The position numbers and the translations under genes are program-made. The notes beneath the pieces are model-generated. The model did no database searches and had not been told where the DNA came from. It was given only the letters and a program-made list of their open reading frames with translations. Positions 8,920 through 16,519 of a DNA stretch of 64,000 bases are shown here, in pieces. Numbering within the stretch: the stretch's first letter is position 1; every line of letters starts with the position of its first letter. This DNA is from Skermanella sp. TT6 (lineage in GTDB: Bacteria > Pseudomonadota > Alphaproteobacteria > Azospirillales > Azospirillaceae): the NCBI RefSeq assembly GCF_016653635.2, contig NZ_CP067422.1:378001-442000 (forward strand). Direction: 5' to 3'.

Positions 8920-10161
8920 ATGGGCGGTTTCATCGAGATCGAGGCCGAGGACGGCGAGCGGTTCCGGGCCTACAAGGCGGTGCCGGCCGCGGGCCATGGC
9001 CCGGCTATCATCCTGCTGCCGGAGATCTTCGGCATCAACGCGCATATCCGGGACGTGGCGGACTTCTATGCCGAGGAAGGCTATGTCGTGCTGGCGCCGG
9101 ACCTGTTCTGGCGGCTGGAGCGGGACGTGGAGCTCGGCTACGAGGGCGCCGACCGGGAAAAGGCGCTCGACCTGATGAAACGCTTCGACCTGGACCAGGG
9201 GGTGCGCGACATCGGCGCCACCGTCGCCGCCGCCCGCGCCATGCCGGAGGTCGCCGGACCCGACGGCGGGAAGGCGGTCGGGGCGGTGGGCTTCTGCCTG
9301 GGCGGCCGCCTGGCCTATCTCGCCGCCGCGGGCTGCGGCGTGGATGCCGCCGTCGGCTATTACGGCGGGGGCATCGAGAAGCTGCTGGACGAGGCGGACC
9401 GCATCGCCTGCCCGCTTACCCTGCATTTCGGCGGAGCCGACCGGATCTCCCCGCCCGAGGTGATCGAGAAGATCCGCGCCGCCTTCGCGGGCCGGCCGGA
9501 TATCGAGGTCTTCGTCTACCCGCAGGCCGGCCACGCGTTCAACCGGCCCGGCCCGCACTTCGACAAGCCGGCGGCGCTGATGGCGCATTCACGCTCGATC
9601 GCGATGCTGCGCAAGGCGATGGGGCCGCATTACGACCTGTCGGCGCTGTGGGACAAGCATTGCGAATACGAGTTCGCGACCCGCGACGTGGACGCCACCA
9701 TGTCGACCATGGTGGCCGAACCCTATGTCAACCATATCCCGACCATGACGGGCGGGTACGGCTACAAGCAGCTTCACCGCTTCTACTCGAATCATTTCGT
9801 CCACGGGAACCCGACCGACACCAGGCTGATCCCGATCTCGCGCACTGTCGGCGCCGATCGCGTGGTGGACGAGATGCTGTTCTGTTTCACCCACGACCGC
9901 GAGATCGATTGGATGTTGCCCGGCATCCCGCCGACCGGCAAATATGTCGAGATTCCGCTGATCGCGATCATCAACTTCCGCGGCGACAAGCTGTACAACG
10001 AGCATATCTACTGGGATCAGGCGTCCGTCCTGGTGCAGATCGGCGTGCTCAAGCCGGACGGCCTGCCGGTGGCGGGGGTGGAGAGCGCGCGAAAGCTGGT
10101 CGATCCCGCCCTGCCGTCCAACACGCTGATGGCGCGCTGGACGGAAAGCGACGGCCGTTGA
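8920..10161 (+). CDS. Dienelactone hydrolase fused to a SnoaL/NTF2-like domain
   Basis: Residues 1 to about 230 form a dienelactone hydrolase with a Cys-Asp-His triad: Cys126 in GFCLGG, Asp174 in GGADRI and His205 in GHAF. Residues from about 245 to 413 form a second, independent domain (YVNHIPTMTGG, RLIPISRTVGADRVVDEM, LIAIINFRGDKLYNEHIYWDQ) typical of SnoaL-like polyketide-cyclase/ester-cyclase folds. Stand-alone DLHs are about 230-250 residues, so this is a two-domain fusion read as one frame with no frameshift. Hydrolysis of lactones or esters in aromatic or natural compound breakdown is likely; the partner domain may bind or further convert the product. Start ATG 8920 follows GGGGGCGGAC. 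Confidence 0.85.
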   Translation: MGGFIEIEAEDGERFRAYKAVPAAGHGPAIILLPEIFGINAHIRDVADFYAEEGYVVLAPDLFWRLERDVELGYEGADREKALDLMKRFDLDQGVRDIGATVAAARAMPEVAGPDGGKAVGAVGFCLGGRLAYLAAAGCGVDAAVGYYGGGIEKLLDEADRIACPLTLHFGGADRISPPEVIEKIRAAFAGRPDIEVFVYPQAGHAFNRPGPHFDKPAALMAHSRSIAMLRKAMGPHYDLSALWDKHCEYEFATRDVDATMSTMVAEPYVNHIPTMTGGYGYKQLHRFYSNHFVHGNPTDTRLIPISRTVGADRVVDEMLFCFTHDREIDWMLPGIPPTGKYVEIPLIAIINFRGDKLYNEHIYWDQASVLVQIGVLKPDGLPVAGVESARKLVDPALPSNTLMARWTESDGR

Positions 10162-10171
10162 ATGTCGGCGG

Positions 10172-10327
10172 TTACTGGTAGCCGCCTTCCTTGCGTTCTT
10201 CCGCGGCTTCCTCCTGAACCTCCTGGTTCACCTGTCCGCCCTTCTGGTTGCTGCCGTCGGCCTTGCCGGCGTCCGGCTTGCCGCCTGCGGGCTGGTTCTT
10301 GTCTTCGGTCCGGTTCTCATCGGCCAT
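10172..10327 (-). CDS. Small hydrophilic hypothetical protein
   Basis: A 51-residue, highly charged protein (MADENRTEDKNQPAGGKPDA at the N terminus, EEAAEERKEGGYQ at the end) with no hydrophobic segment. The ATG at 10327 is preceded by a good GGGAGG at a suitable distance. The composition (Glu, Lys, Gln, Gly, Asn) suggests a disordered, heat-soluble or stress-type small protein, but no family is recognised. It converges with the hydrolase gene, ten bases separating the two stops. Confidence 0.6.
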   Translation of the reverse strand: MADENRTEDKNQPAGGKPDAGKADGSNQKGGQVNQEVQEEAAEERKEGGYQ

Positions 10328-10495
10328 GGCGGCCTCCCGTGTGAATTGGCTGAACGGCGGGTCCGCCGGAGGGCGGACCCGCGGGAATGCCAACACGGGC
10401 GGGCTGGGAAAGTCACGGTGCGACCATCGGTACGGCATCCTGTTGAGGGTCGGGCTGCTATGGATCGGCCATGACCAGCGAGAGGGTGCGAAACC

Positions 10496-11596
10496 GTGCT
10501 GAGACAGGACGACGGGACGGGGCGGGACGGTGAACAGGGTCGGGAGACCGCCCGCCGCCTCGCCCGCGACGACGGTTTCGGACCCAACCCCGGCAATCTG
10601 GTCCTGTACAAGTTCGTGCCGGACGGACTCGAAGCGGGGGCGCCGCTGGTCGTCGTGCTGCACGGCTGCGGTCAGACCGCCGCCGGCTACGACGAGGGCG
10701 CGGGATGGTCGCGCCTGGCCGAACGCTGGGGCTTCGCCCTGCTCTATCCCGAACAGCGGCGGGAAAACAACCAGGGCGGCTGCTTCAACTGGTTCGAGCC
10801 GGGCGACATCGAGCGGGACGCCGGCGAGGCCGCGTCGATCCGCGCCATGGTCGAGCGGATGCGGCAGGTCCACGGCACCGACCCTTCCCGGACCTTCGTC
10901 AGCGGCCTGTCGGCCGGCGGCGCCATGGCGGTGGTCATGCTGGCGACTTATCCCGAGACCTTCGCCGGCGGCGGCGTCATCGCGGGATTGCCCTACAAGG
11001 CGGCGCTCGGACTGCGCGAGGCGCTGGGCGCGATGTTCCGCGGCCGCGCCAAGTCTCCGGCGGAATGGGGCGAACTGGTCCGGCAGGCTTCCGGCCACGA
11101 GGGTCCCTGGCCCGTCCTCTCGATCTGGCACGGCACGGCCGACCGGACCGTCGCCGCGATGAACGCGGCCGAACTGGCGAACCAGTGGGCCTGTCTGCAC
11201 GGCGCGCCGGGTCCCGCCCGGGAGGGCGAAGTCGCCGGGCAGCGCCATCTTGTCCTGCACGACCGGAACGGACGGGCCGTGGTCGAACTGTACGAGATCG
11301 ACGGCATGGCCCACGGCACCCCGATCGGTCCGGGGGAGGACGACGAGCCGCTGGGCGTCGCCGGGCAGTTCATCCTGGATGCGGGGATCTCCTCGACGTA
11401 CCGGATCGCGCGTTTCTGGGGACTCGGCCCCCGGCAGGCGGAGCCCCGGACCGAGCCGCCCGCCGAAACCGCTCCCCCTGCGCGGATACCGGCCGAACCG
11501 GTCTTCGCGATCCGCAAGCCGGCCGGCGCCGGGTTGCCGGGGCGGATCGCCGGGCTTTGGGCCAGGATCAAGCGCGCCGTCTCCCGCAGGAGATAG
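10496..11596 (+). CDS. PHB-depolymerase-family esterase (LpqC-like)
   Basis: The 366-residue product has the alpha/beta-hydrolase order of the esterase PHB family: LVVVLHGCGQTAAGYDEGAG with the oxyanion region, SGLSAGGAMA carrying the nucleophile Ser139, WHGTADRTV with the likely acid, and EIDGMAHGTPIG with the likely histidine. Such enzymes cleave poly(3-hydroxybutyrate) oligomers, feruloyl esters or similar. No obvious signal peptide is present and the last 60 residues are proline/alanine-rich, a possible binding or linker tail. The start is a GTG at 10496 with a nearby GAGAGGG; an ATG at 10471 in another frame is not usable. Confidence 0.85.
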   Translation: MLRQDDGTGRDGEQGRETARRLARDDGFGPNPGNLVLYKFVPDGLEAGAPLVVVLHGCGQTAAGYDEGAGWSRLAERWGFALLYPEQRRENNQGGCFNWFEPGDIERDAGEAASIRAMVERMRQVHGTDPSRTFVSGLSAGGAMAVVMLATYPETFAGGGVIAGLPYKAALGLREALGAMFRGRAKSPAEWGELVRQASGHEGPWPVLSIWHGTADRTVAAMNAAELANQWACLHGAPGPAREGEVAGQRHLVLHDRNGRAVVELYEIDGMAHGTPIGPGEDDEPLGVAGQFILDAGISSTYRIARFWGLGPRQAEPRTEPPAETAPPARIPAEPVFAIRKPAGAGLPGRIAGLWARIKRAVSRRR

Positions 11597-11625
11597 AGGA
11601 CAGGAAACACGGGGCTCGCGGCGGC

Positions 11626-11703
11626 ATGATCGTCGGCTCCAGGGTCGGCATGCTGAACGCGATCCCGACCACGCCCCTGCACGACCGGCTGGCGGACCGC
11701 ATG
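11626..11703 (+). pseudogene. Possible relic of a B12-binding radical SAM gene
   Basis: About 26 codons read MLNAIPTTPLHDRLADRM after an ATG at 11626. This string resembles the conserved late region of B12-binding radical SAM enzymes (a GMLxAxPxTPLxxRL pattern), but no CxxxCxxC cluster motif or rest of the gene is present on either side. I read it as a leftover fragment; chance resemblance is possible. Confidence 0.28.
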
Positions 11704-11732
11704 TCGAGGATCCCCGCCGCCGCGGTCAACTC

Positions 11733-12347
11733 CTATTGGCCTTGCCATCCCGCCCCCGCCCGCCGGATGCGCGCCTCCTCGTCCCACTGGCGCTTGAGCC
11801 GGACGGTTTCCAGCTTAAGCCGCAGGGATTCCAGCCGGTCCAGCCGGGCGCGGCGCTCCTCCAGGTCGGCCGCGATATGACGCCGGAAATCGGCCGGCTC
11901 GGGCAGCCGCCGGTAGGAGAACTGCTCCCACACGGCCCGGAACGCCTTGCGCCACAGGTCGCGCGGCCAGCTCGCCATCACCTCGATGTCCAACTCCAGC
12001 GCGATGTCGTCGGGAAGCGGGAAGCCCCGGCGGGATGCCAGCGTGGTCACGGCCGCGAGCACTTCGGCCGGATCGCCGGGCGCGAGATCGTCCCTGGCCC
12101 GCGCCAGGGCTTCCGGCAGGGCGTCGACCACCTCAGCGGGCATGTCCGGCAGATGGATCGCCGGCTCGTCGGCCCAGGAGTCGGTCCAGGCAGGCAGCCG
12201 CCCGTTCCCGATTGCGGTCGGCGATGTCCGGGTCCGGTCCGCGGCCGGCAGCGACCTGGGGTTTGCGCCCGCTTTCGGAGGGGAAGCGGCGAGAGTCACC
12301 ACGTTGCCGGCCTGCTGGCGTGACGGTTTCATGCGTGCGGTTTCCAT
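11733..12347 (-). CDS. Replication-region protein of unknown function
   Basis: A 204-residue acidic-to-basic protein: a low-complexity head (residues 1-60), then PAEVVDALPEALARA, DIEVMASWPRDLWRKAFRAVWEQF and RRLPEPADFRRHIAADLEERR, ending in a predicted charged helix or coiled coil. The ATG at 12347 has an AGGAGAG ribosome binding site, which argues for a separate gene even though its first 215 bases overlap the end of the upstream HTH gene in another frame. Its position behind a HTH/primosome-like gene and near repA suggests a role in plasmid replication, but no domain is recognised. Confidence 0.65.
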   Translation of the reverse strand: METARMKPSRQQAGNVVTLAASPPKAGANPRSLPAADRTRTSPTAIGNGRLPAWTDSWADEPAIHLPDMPAEVVDALPEALARARDDLAPGDPAEVLAAVTTLASRRGFPLPDDIALELDIEVMASWPRDLWRKAFRAVWEQFSYRRLPEPADFRRHIAADLEERRARLDRLESLRLKLETVRLKRQWDEEARIRRAGAGWQGQ

Positions 12348-13065
12348 GGGAGCTCTCCTGGTCCGGGGATCGGCGGGCGTTCTGGGGGCAGGCGTTCTGG
12401 GAGTTGAGCAGGGGCAGGCCGCCCTTGGGTTCGAGCAGCCAGCGCCGCCACGCCGCCGACGGGTCGGCGTAGCGGTAGCCCTTGGCTTGGCAGGACAGGA
12501 CGAAGCTTTCGGTGAAGGCCAGCACGTCCAGGTCGGGGTGCCGCGTCCGGGCCCAGGCCACGTCTGCCCCGGTCGGCACCCAGTCGGCAGCGACCGGGCG
12601 GGCCGCTTCCCGAACCGGCTGCGCCGACTCGCCCGCACCCGCCTTGCGAGAGTCCGTTGATTCGTCGTGATGACTCGTGTCAGCGGGCTCGACAGCGGCG
12701 TCAGGACCTTCCGACACCTCGGCAGCCGTCCCGATCCCCGGCCGCGTGCCGTCCCCGGCTTCCGCCCGGCGGGCCATGCCGTCCTGCAGCCGGTACCGGC
12801 TGGCCCGCTGGCGGCCCTCGATATACTGGCGGTCGTGCAGGATCAGGCCCTGCGCCTCCAGTTCGGCGATGGCGGCGTGGACCCAGGCGCGCGAGCGCTC
12901 CAGGTCGGAAGCGATGGTTTCCTGGCGCACCCAGATCCAGCCGACGCGGTCGGCATAGGTGGCGAGTGCGGCATAGACGGCTTTGGCAGCCACGGAGAGG
13001 CCGGGCCGGCGCATGACCGACGCGGCGACGGTTCCCCAGCGGCTGCCCACGGAGTGAGCACCCAT
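12133..13065 (-). CDS. Winged-helix replication-associated protein with DnaT-like C-terminal motif
   Basis: The 310-residue product opens with a helix-turn-helix module of the HTH_36 type (GLSVAAKAVYAALATYADR, IASDLERSRAWVHAAIAELEAQG; residues 23-80), common in phage and plasmid replication proteins. After a variable linker, residues 160-205 (LAFTESFVLSCQAKGYRYAD then AAWRRWLLEPKG) match the F...GY...W..W pattern of DnaT/replisome-organiser domains. The last third is low complexity and overlaps the next gene's start by 215 bases, so the functional protein may end near residue 215. It is oriented like repA, whose stop is 244 bases upstream. Role in origin loading is inference. Confidence 0.7.
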   Translation of the reverse strand: MGAHSVGSRWGTVAASVMRRPGLSVAAKAVYAALATYADRVGWIWVRQETIASDLERSRAWVHAAIAELEAQGLILHDRQYIEGRQRASRYRLQDGMARRAEAGDGTRPGIGTAAEVSEGPDAAVEPADTSHHDESTDSRKAGAGESAQPVREAARPVAADWVPTGADVAWARTRHPDLDVLAFTESFVLSCQAKGYRYADPSAAWRRWLLEPKGGLPLLNSQNACPQNARRSPDQESSHGNRTHETVTPAGRQRGDSRRFPSESGRKPQVAAGRGPDPDIADRNRERAAACLDRLLGRRAGDPSAGHAR

Positions 13066-13140
13066 GATGTCCCTGCGGAGTGTTGGTGTCCGCGGCGGGC
13101 GTACCCTCTGCGTTGCGGAAAACCCTGGCAGGCTTTCCGC

Positions 13141-13257
13141 TTGTCAGACGGGACCGGACTCGACTACTCTGCAGGTGTCTAGGCTACAGGTAAGCGGATC
13201 CGTCCGCCGCTTGTGTTCGGGGGAGGGCCCGCCCTGGCAGGCGGGCCTTTCCTTTTT
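13141..13257 (+). ncRNA. Candidate small RNA transcribed opposite to the replication genes
   Basis: A plus-strand terminator sits at 13225-13257 although both flanking genes are on the minus strand, so it must end some plus-strand transcript. A weak promoter-like pair, TTGTCA (13141-13146) and TACTCT (13165-13170, 18-base spacer), lies just upstream, which would give a transcript of about 80 bases. Counter-transcribed RNAs commonly control plasmid replication genes, but this is inference and the promoter match is poor. Confidence 0.25.
13225..13257 (+). terminator. Rho-independent terminator (plus strand)
   Basis: A perfect 8-bp stem GGCCCGCC (13226-13233) / GGCGGGCC (13240-13247) with a six-base loop is followed by TTTCCTTTTT. 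The T-rich tail is only on the plus strand, pointing to termination of rightward transcription toward repA's 3' end. Confidence 0.6.
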
Positions 13258-13309
13258 CGCTATGTCATCCCTGCGTTCCCCTGTTTCCGGCGTCCCTGGT
13301 TCCGGGACC

Positions 13310-14209
13310 TCACAGCTCGGGATTCCAGAAGGGCAGCGCCGCGAAATCGCTCGGGCGGCCGGACGACCGGCGCCAGAAGATGACCGCGACATCCTTCAGC
13401 GGAATGCGTTCGGAGCCGTCCAGCGGACCGGCCTCCAGGCGTTTCTGGTTGGCCAGCGCGATGCCGAAGTCGGGCAGGCTGTCCGCCTCCAGCAACTGCT
13501 TGACCAGGTATTTGAAGCCCTTCAGCGGCGTCGAGCCGCCGACATGGGTCTTCAGGGATTCCAGGTTGATGCGGAACCCCTCGTTGCCGCCCATGTGGCT
13601 CCGGGCGATCTCGTAGATGCGCCGGGGCAGCGGGGCCAGCTCGAAGTAGCGCGAATTGTAGGTCAGCATCATGTCGTCGTGCAGGATGGCCCGGTAGAGC
13701 CAGTCGCACAGCTCGACCGTGATCGAGCGCATCGATTTCTTGCCGTCCTTGGTGGTGCGGTAGTTGATCTTGGCCTTCGAGATCCAGGAGAACCAGGCGT
13801 CCTCGCCCTCCCCGCCGGTCTCGATGTTGGTCTTGATCTGGGTGCCCTGCAGCCGGTCGATGCTCTCCCGGATCTGCTCGTAGGCGGAACCGCCGACCAC
13901 CTTGCCCGACACGCGGCAGAAATCGTTGGCGGTGAAGGTGAACTTCTGCGCCGGCCGCTCTCCCTTGTCGATCTTCTCGCGCATCAGGCTGGCGATATAG
14001 ATGATGAAGTCCTTGTCCACGACGTTGGCCATGCCGGAATAGCTCGGCTTGACCTCGATCCGGCGCAGGCCGTCATCATAGATGATGGGGTCCATCGACT
14101 TGCGGCTGGTATCCAGCGCGAAGAAGCCCCAGACCATCATCCGACGGTCATTGCTGACATCCCCGCGCAAGGGGCTGTCGAACAGGCCTAACTGGCGTCC
14201 TTCACTCAT
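13310..14209 (-). CDS. repA: Plasmid replication initiator protein A (RPA family)
   Basis: The 299-residue protein matches the replication initiator protein A family (PF10134-type): GQLGLF-like head, MMVWGFFALDTSRK, PSYSGMANVVDKDFIIY, FTANDFCRVSGK, DWLYRAILHDDMMLTYNSRYF and LPRRIYEIARSHMG. Such proteins bind iterons and open the origin of alphaproteobacterial plasmids. ATG at 14209 follows AGGAGGA six bases upstream, a strong signal. Eight iteron-like repeats lie directly upstream (14272-14639), so initiator and origin are adjacent, and iteron binding may also autoregulate this gene because the promoter must lie among the repeats. No parAB partition pair is in the window. Confidence 0.9.
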   Translation of the reverse strand: MSEGRQLGLFDSPLRGDVSNDRRMMVWGFFALDTSRKSMDPIIYDDGLRRIEVKPSYSGMANVVDKDFIIYIASLMREKIDKGERPAQKFTFTANDFCRVSGKVVGGSAYEQIRESIDRLQGTQIKTNIETGGEGEDAWFSWISKAKINYRTTKDGKKSMRSITVELCDWLYRAILHDDMMLTYNSRYFELAPLPRRIYEIARSHMGGNEGFRINLESLKTHVGGSTPLKGFKYLVKQLLEADSLPDFGIALANQKRLEAGPLDGSERIPLKDVAVIFWRRSSGRPSDFAALPFWNPEL

Positions 14210-14271
14210 GGGTCCTCCTCATGGATGCATCATGCCACCGGCGGACCGCCCGTCCAGATGGTGAATGGCCC

Positions 14272-14428
14272 AGGTCAACCAAACGCCAGATCTTTTTCCC
14301 GCAGGTCAACCAAACGCCAACGCGACTCCGGGGCGAGTCAGGACCGAGGTGAACCAAACGCCAACCGCAGCCACGGCGAGGTGAACCAAAGGCCAACCCC
14401 GGCCCGGTTCAGGTCAACCAAAGGCCAA
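14272..14428 (+). repeat. Iteron array, left arm (five direct copies)
   Basis: Five 18-bp direct repeats of consensus AGGTsAACCAAAsGCCAA occur at 14272-14289, 14303-14320, 14347-14364, 14379-14396 and 14411-14428. Spacing of starts is 31, 44, 32 and 32 bases, close to three helical turns in most intervals, so a bound initiator would sit on one face of the DNA. Confidence 0.9.
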
Positions 14429-14518
14429 CGCCGGCCGTGCGAATCGGCGCCGCTCCGGATATTTACCGTTGAATCGCGAAAAGGCGGTCGGGACTCGTGC
14501 CGTGACGGGCTCCCGGCC

Positions 14519-14639
14519 TTGGCGTTCGGTTGACCACCAGGCCCGGGACCGCGCCGCCGGGCGCCTGCGGCCTATCCCCCTTGGCGTTGGATTGACCTGC
14601 GGCCCGATCCGGCCGGCCGGCTTGGCGTTCGGTTGACCA
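14519..14639 (-). repeat. Iteron array, right arm (three inverted copies)
   Basis: Three repeats in the opposite orientation, TTGGCGTTsGrTTGACCw, at 14519-14536, 14581-14598 and 14622-14639 are the reverse complement of the left-arm iterons with one or two changes. They face the left arm across a 90-bp centre. Confidence 0.88.
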
Positions 14640-14704
14640 CTTGCGGCGATCGGTGGAAAATCGGGTCCGGGCGGAGACGTCGAGGACATAAGGACAAAAG
14701 GTAG

Positions 14705-15004
14705 ATGGCAAGGACGACGGAACAGGATTTCATCGCGTCGCTCGATCGGGAACCGGCGCCGGCCGATCTTCCCCCGACGCTCCAGTCGATCAGGCACGGC
14801 CTGCGGGGCGAATGGGAACAGGCCCACGGCATCGTCCAGGGGCTCGACGGGGCCGATGCCGCCTGGATCCACGCGTGGCTCCACCGGATCGAGGGCGACC
14901 TGGACAATGCGGGCTACTGGTACCGGCGCGCCGGGCGCTCCCTGGCATCGGGCGGCACCGGCGAGGAGGGACGTCTGATCGCGGCCGAGCTGTTGTCCCG
15001 CTGA
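14705..15004 (+). CDS. Conserved hypothetical protein
   Basis: A 99-residue soluble protein with the run GEWEQAHGIVQGLDGADAAW followed by IHAWLHRIEGDLDNAGYWYRR; the helix-turn-helix-turn pattern of small residues resembles one or two TPR-like hairpins. The sequence looks like a widespread alphaproteobacterial protein of unknown role that I recognise only by pattern. ATG 14705 has AAAAGG upstream. It reads away from the iteron origin. Confidence 0.75.
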   Translation: MARTTEQDFIASLDREPAPADLPPTLQSIRHGLRGEWEQAHGIVQGLDGADAAWIHAWLHRIEGDLDNAGYWYRRAGRSLASGGTGEEGRLIAAELLSR

Positions 15005-15040
15005 GCGGGGTCGCCCTCGGCCCGGGATGGGGCGGCGCGG

Positions 15041-15571
15041 TCAGTCCGTTCGTCCCAACCCGCGCAGCGCTTCCACGGCTTCGGGAAGGGACAGCGCCGC
15101 CGAGGCGAAGGACGCGGCGGTCGCGGTCTGGCAATAGGCGCAGAGCGCCCGGTTGTCGGCCCATTCCTCCCGCCCGAGCTTGACGGTCACCCCGGCGTCG
15201 TAGAGCGCCTTGGCGGCCAGCGCGATCGGCAGCCACGGGTCCGTCCGGGCGCGGTCCCGCCCGCCGGCTCCCGCCAGCAGGGCGGTCACGGCGTAGGTCG
15301 CAACCATCATCAGGCCGTCCGGCGTCTGCATGCGGCGATAGGCGTAGTCCGATGCATCGACCCCGCTGGAATCGAAGATGTCCACCGGCGGGTCCGGCAG
15401 GCGGCGCAGCACGCCGACCTGGTATAGCCCGACGATCTGGCCCATGGTCGCCCCCAGGCAGGACAGGCCGACGATCCAGCGCCGGCGGCGCAGGCGGGGG
15501 TCGTTCTCCGTCCGGAGCTGGCGGCTGAGCTGGCGCGGCGACGGCCGGGCGACCTGGTGTGCGGATCTCAT
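15041..15571 (-). CDS. VKOR-like membrane protein (vitamin K epoxide reductase family)
   Basis: The 176-residue product has a basic N terminus, three or four hydrophobic segments (RRRWIVGLSCLGATMGQIVG; MMVATYAVTALLAGAG; WLPIALAAKALYDAG; ATAASFASAALSL) and a CAYC motif in LCAYCQTATAAS near residue 140. A CxxC at the start of the last helix facing the periplasm is the redox site of bacterial VKOR homologues, which reoxidise DsbA-type proteins using quinone. The second, loop cysteine pair typical of full VKORs is not seen, so the activity may differ. ATG 15571 is preceded by AAAGGA. The gene converges with the 99-residue protein gene. Confidence 0.65.
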   Translation of the reverse strand: MRSAHQVARPSPRQLSRQLRTENDPRLRRRRWIVGLSCLGATMGQIVGLYQVGVLRRLPDPPVDIFDSSGVDASDYAYRRMQTPDGLMMVATYAVTALLAGAGGRDRARTDPWLPIALAAKALYDAGVTVKLGREEWADNRALCAYCQTATAASFASAALSLPEAVEALRGLGRTD

Positions 15572-15853
15572 GAAGCGTCGTTCCTTTCGGTTGGTGATAC
15601 GCCCTTTCCTGTTGAACAGGCAGGCGCCGCTCCCGTCCCGCCTTTCCCCATGGCAAGGGGTAGGGAATATTCGTTTGATATTCGCTGCGGAAATGAAGAT
15701 GATATCGTGCGGCATTGCAGCGATGGACCCGCTACGCACGAAACCGCGTTTTAATCCCGACTAAATTTTCAAATCGATATGGCACTGAAACTGGCGTTCG
15801 GTCGTTTATCTTCCCGAAAGCAACGTGCTGACAACAGCTTTGAGGAGGTCACC

Positions 15854-16423
15854 ATGCGTTCGTCCATTCTTTGCACCGCGTCCATCCTTGCTCTTCTTGC
15901 CGGCCCCGCGCTTGCACAGACCACCGAAGGCACGGCTCCGGCCGATCCGGCGACCACCGCTCCCGGCATGGCGGTCGAAGCCCCGTCCGGCAGCTCCGCG
16001 ATGGGGACGGCGCCCGACACTTCGGCCGAGGCGATGCGCGACCAGCCGGCCGATACCATGACCGACGCCACGGGCATGACGACGGCGGTCAGCGTCGACG
16101 AGATGATGGGCAAGACGGTCCGCGGCAGCGACGGCGAGTCCATCGGCTCGGTCGAGGACGTGATCATCGATCCGCAGTCCGGCGAGGCCCGGCATCTGGT
16201 CATCTCCAGCGGCGGCTTCCTGGGGATCGGCGCGAAGCAGATCGCGGTCGACATGACGACGGCCGAGCTGACCCGTCAGGACGACGACCTGTTGCTGCCG
16301 AACATGACCCAGGCCGACGTGGAGGCCCTGCCCGAGTTCGAGATGGAGGAAGGCATGGTGTCGTTCAACAACCGGCCCGACACCGCCGCGCCGGGTGCCG
16401 CGACCGGCACCACGACGCAGTGA
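15854..16423 (+). CDS. Exported PRC-barrel domain protein
   Basis: A 189-residue protein with a clear signal peptide (MRSSILCTASILALLAGPAL, cleavage after ALA-Q), a low-complexity Ala/Pro/Thr linker, and a PRC-barrel domain at about residues 75-150 (MMGKTVRGSDGESIGSVEDV, IIDPQSGEARHLVISSGGFL, GIGAKQIAVDM). Such periplasmic or membrane-associated PRC proteins are common in rhizobial/azospirillal stress regulons. The ATG at 15854 follows GAGGAG; the upstream in-frame ATG at 15779 would bury the signal peptide. A strong terminator follows at 16439. Confidence 0.85.
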   Translation: MRSSILCTASILALLAGPALAQTTEGTAPADPATTAPGMAVEAPSGSSAMGTAPDTSAEAMRDQPADTMTDATGMTTAVSVDEMMGKTVRGSDGESIGSVEDVIIDPQSGEARHLVISSGGFLGIGAKQIAVDMTTAELTRQDDDLLLPNMTQADVEALPEFEMEEGMVSFNNRPDTAAPGAATGTTTQ

Positions 16424-16438
16424 TCTCCTGCCCGGCTC

Positions 16439-16474
16439 CGCGCCCTCTCCCCCCGGGGAGGGGGCGCGGCTTTT
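16439..16474 (+). terminator. Rho-independent terminator after the PRC-barrel gene
   Basis: A GC-rich stem GCGCCCTCTCCCC / GGGGAGGGGGCGC with a short loop, one mismatch, is followed by GGCTTTTCG. It lies 15 bases after the PRC-barrel stop and fits its transcript end. Confidence 0.7.
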
Positions 16475-16519
16475 CGATTCGATTTGCCCATATTGTCGTG
16501 CCCGTCGTACATAGGGTTC

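Larger units (their letters stand above)
14272..14639. other. Putative iteron-controlled origin of replication
   Basis: Eight iterons in two opposed arms enclose a 90-bp segment (14429-14518) containing the only AT-richer stretch, GGATATTTACCGTTGAATCG. Together with the adjacent repA this is the expected layout of an iteron origin. No perfect DnaA box (TTATCCACA) is visible. The opposed arms may serve replication and copy-number control (handcuffing), an inference from other iteron plasmids. Confidence 0.75.

Noticed and set aside
14272..14639. CRISPR array
   Set aside because: Repeats are 18 bp, in both orientations, with short irregular spacers and an adjacent RepA gene; this is an iteron set, not CRISPR.
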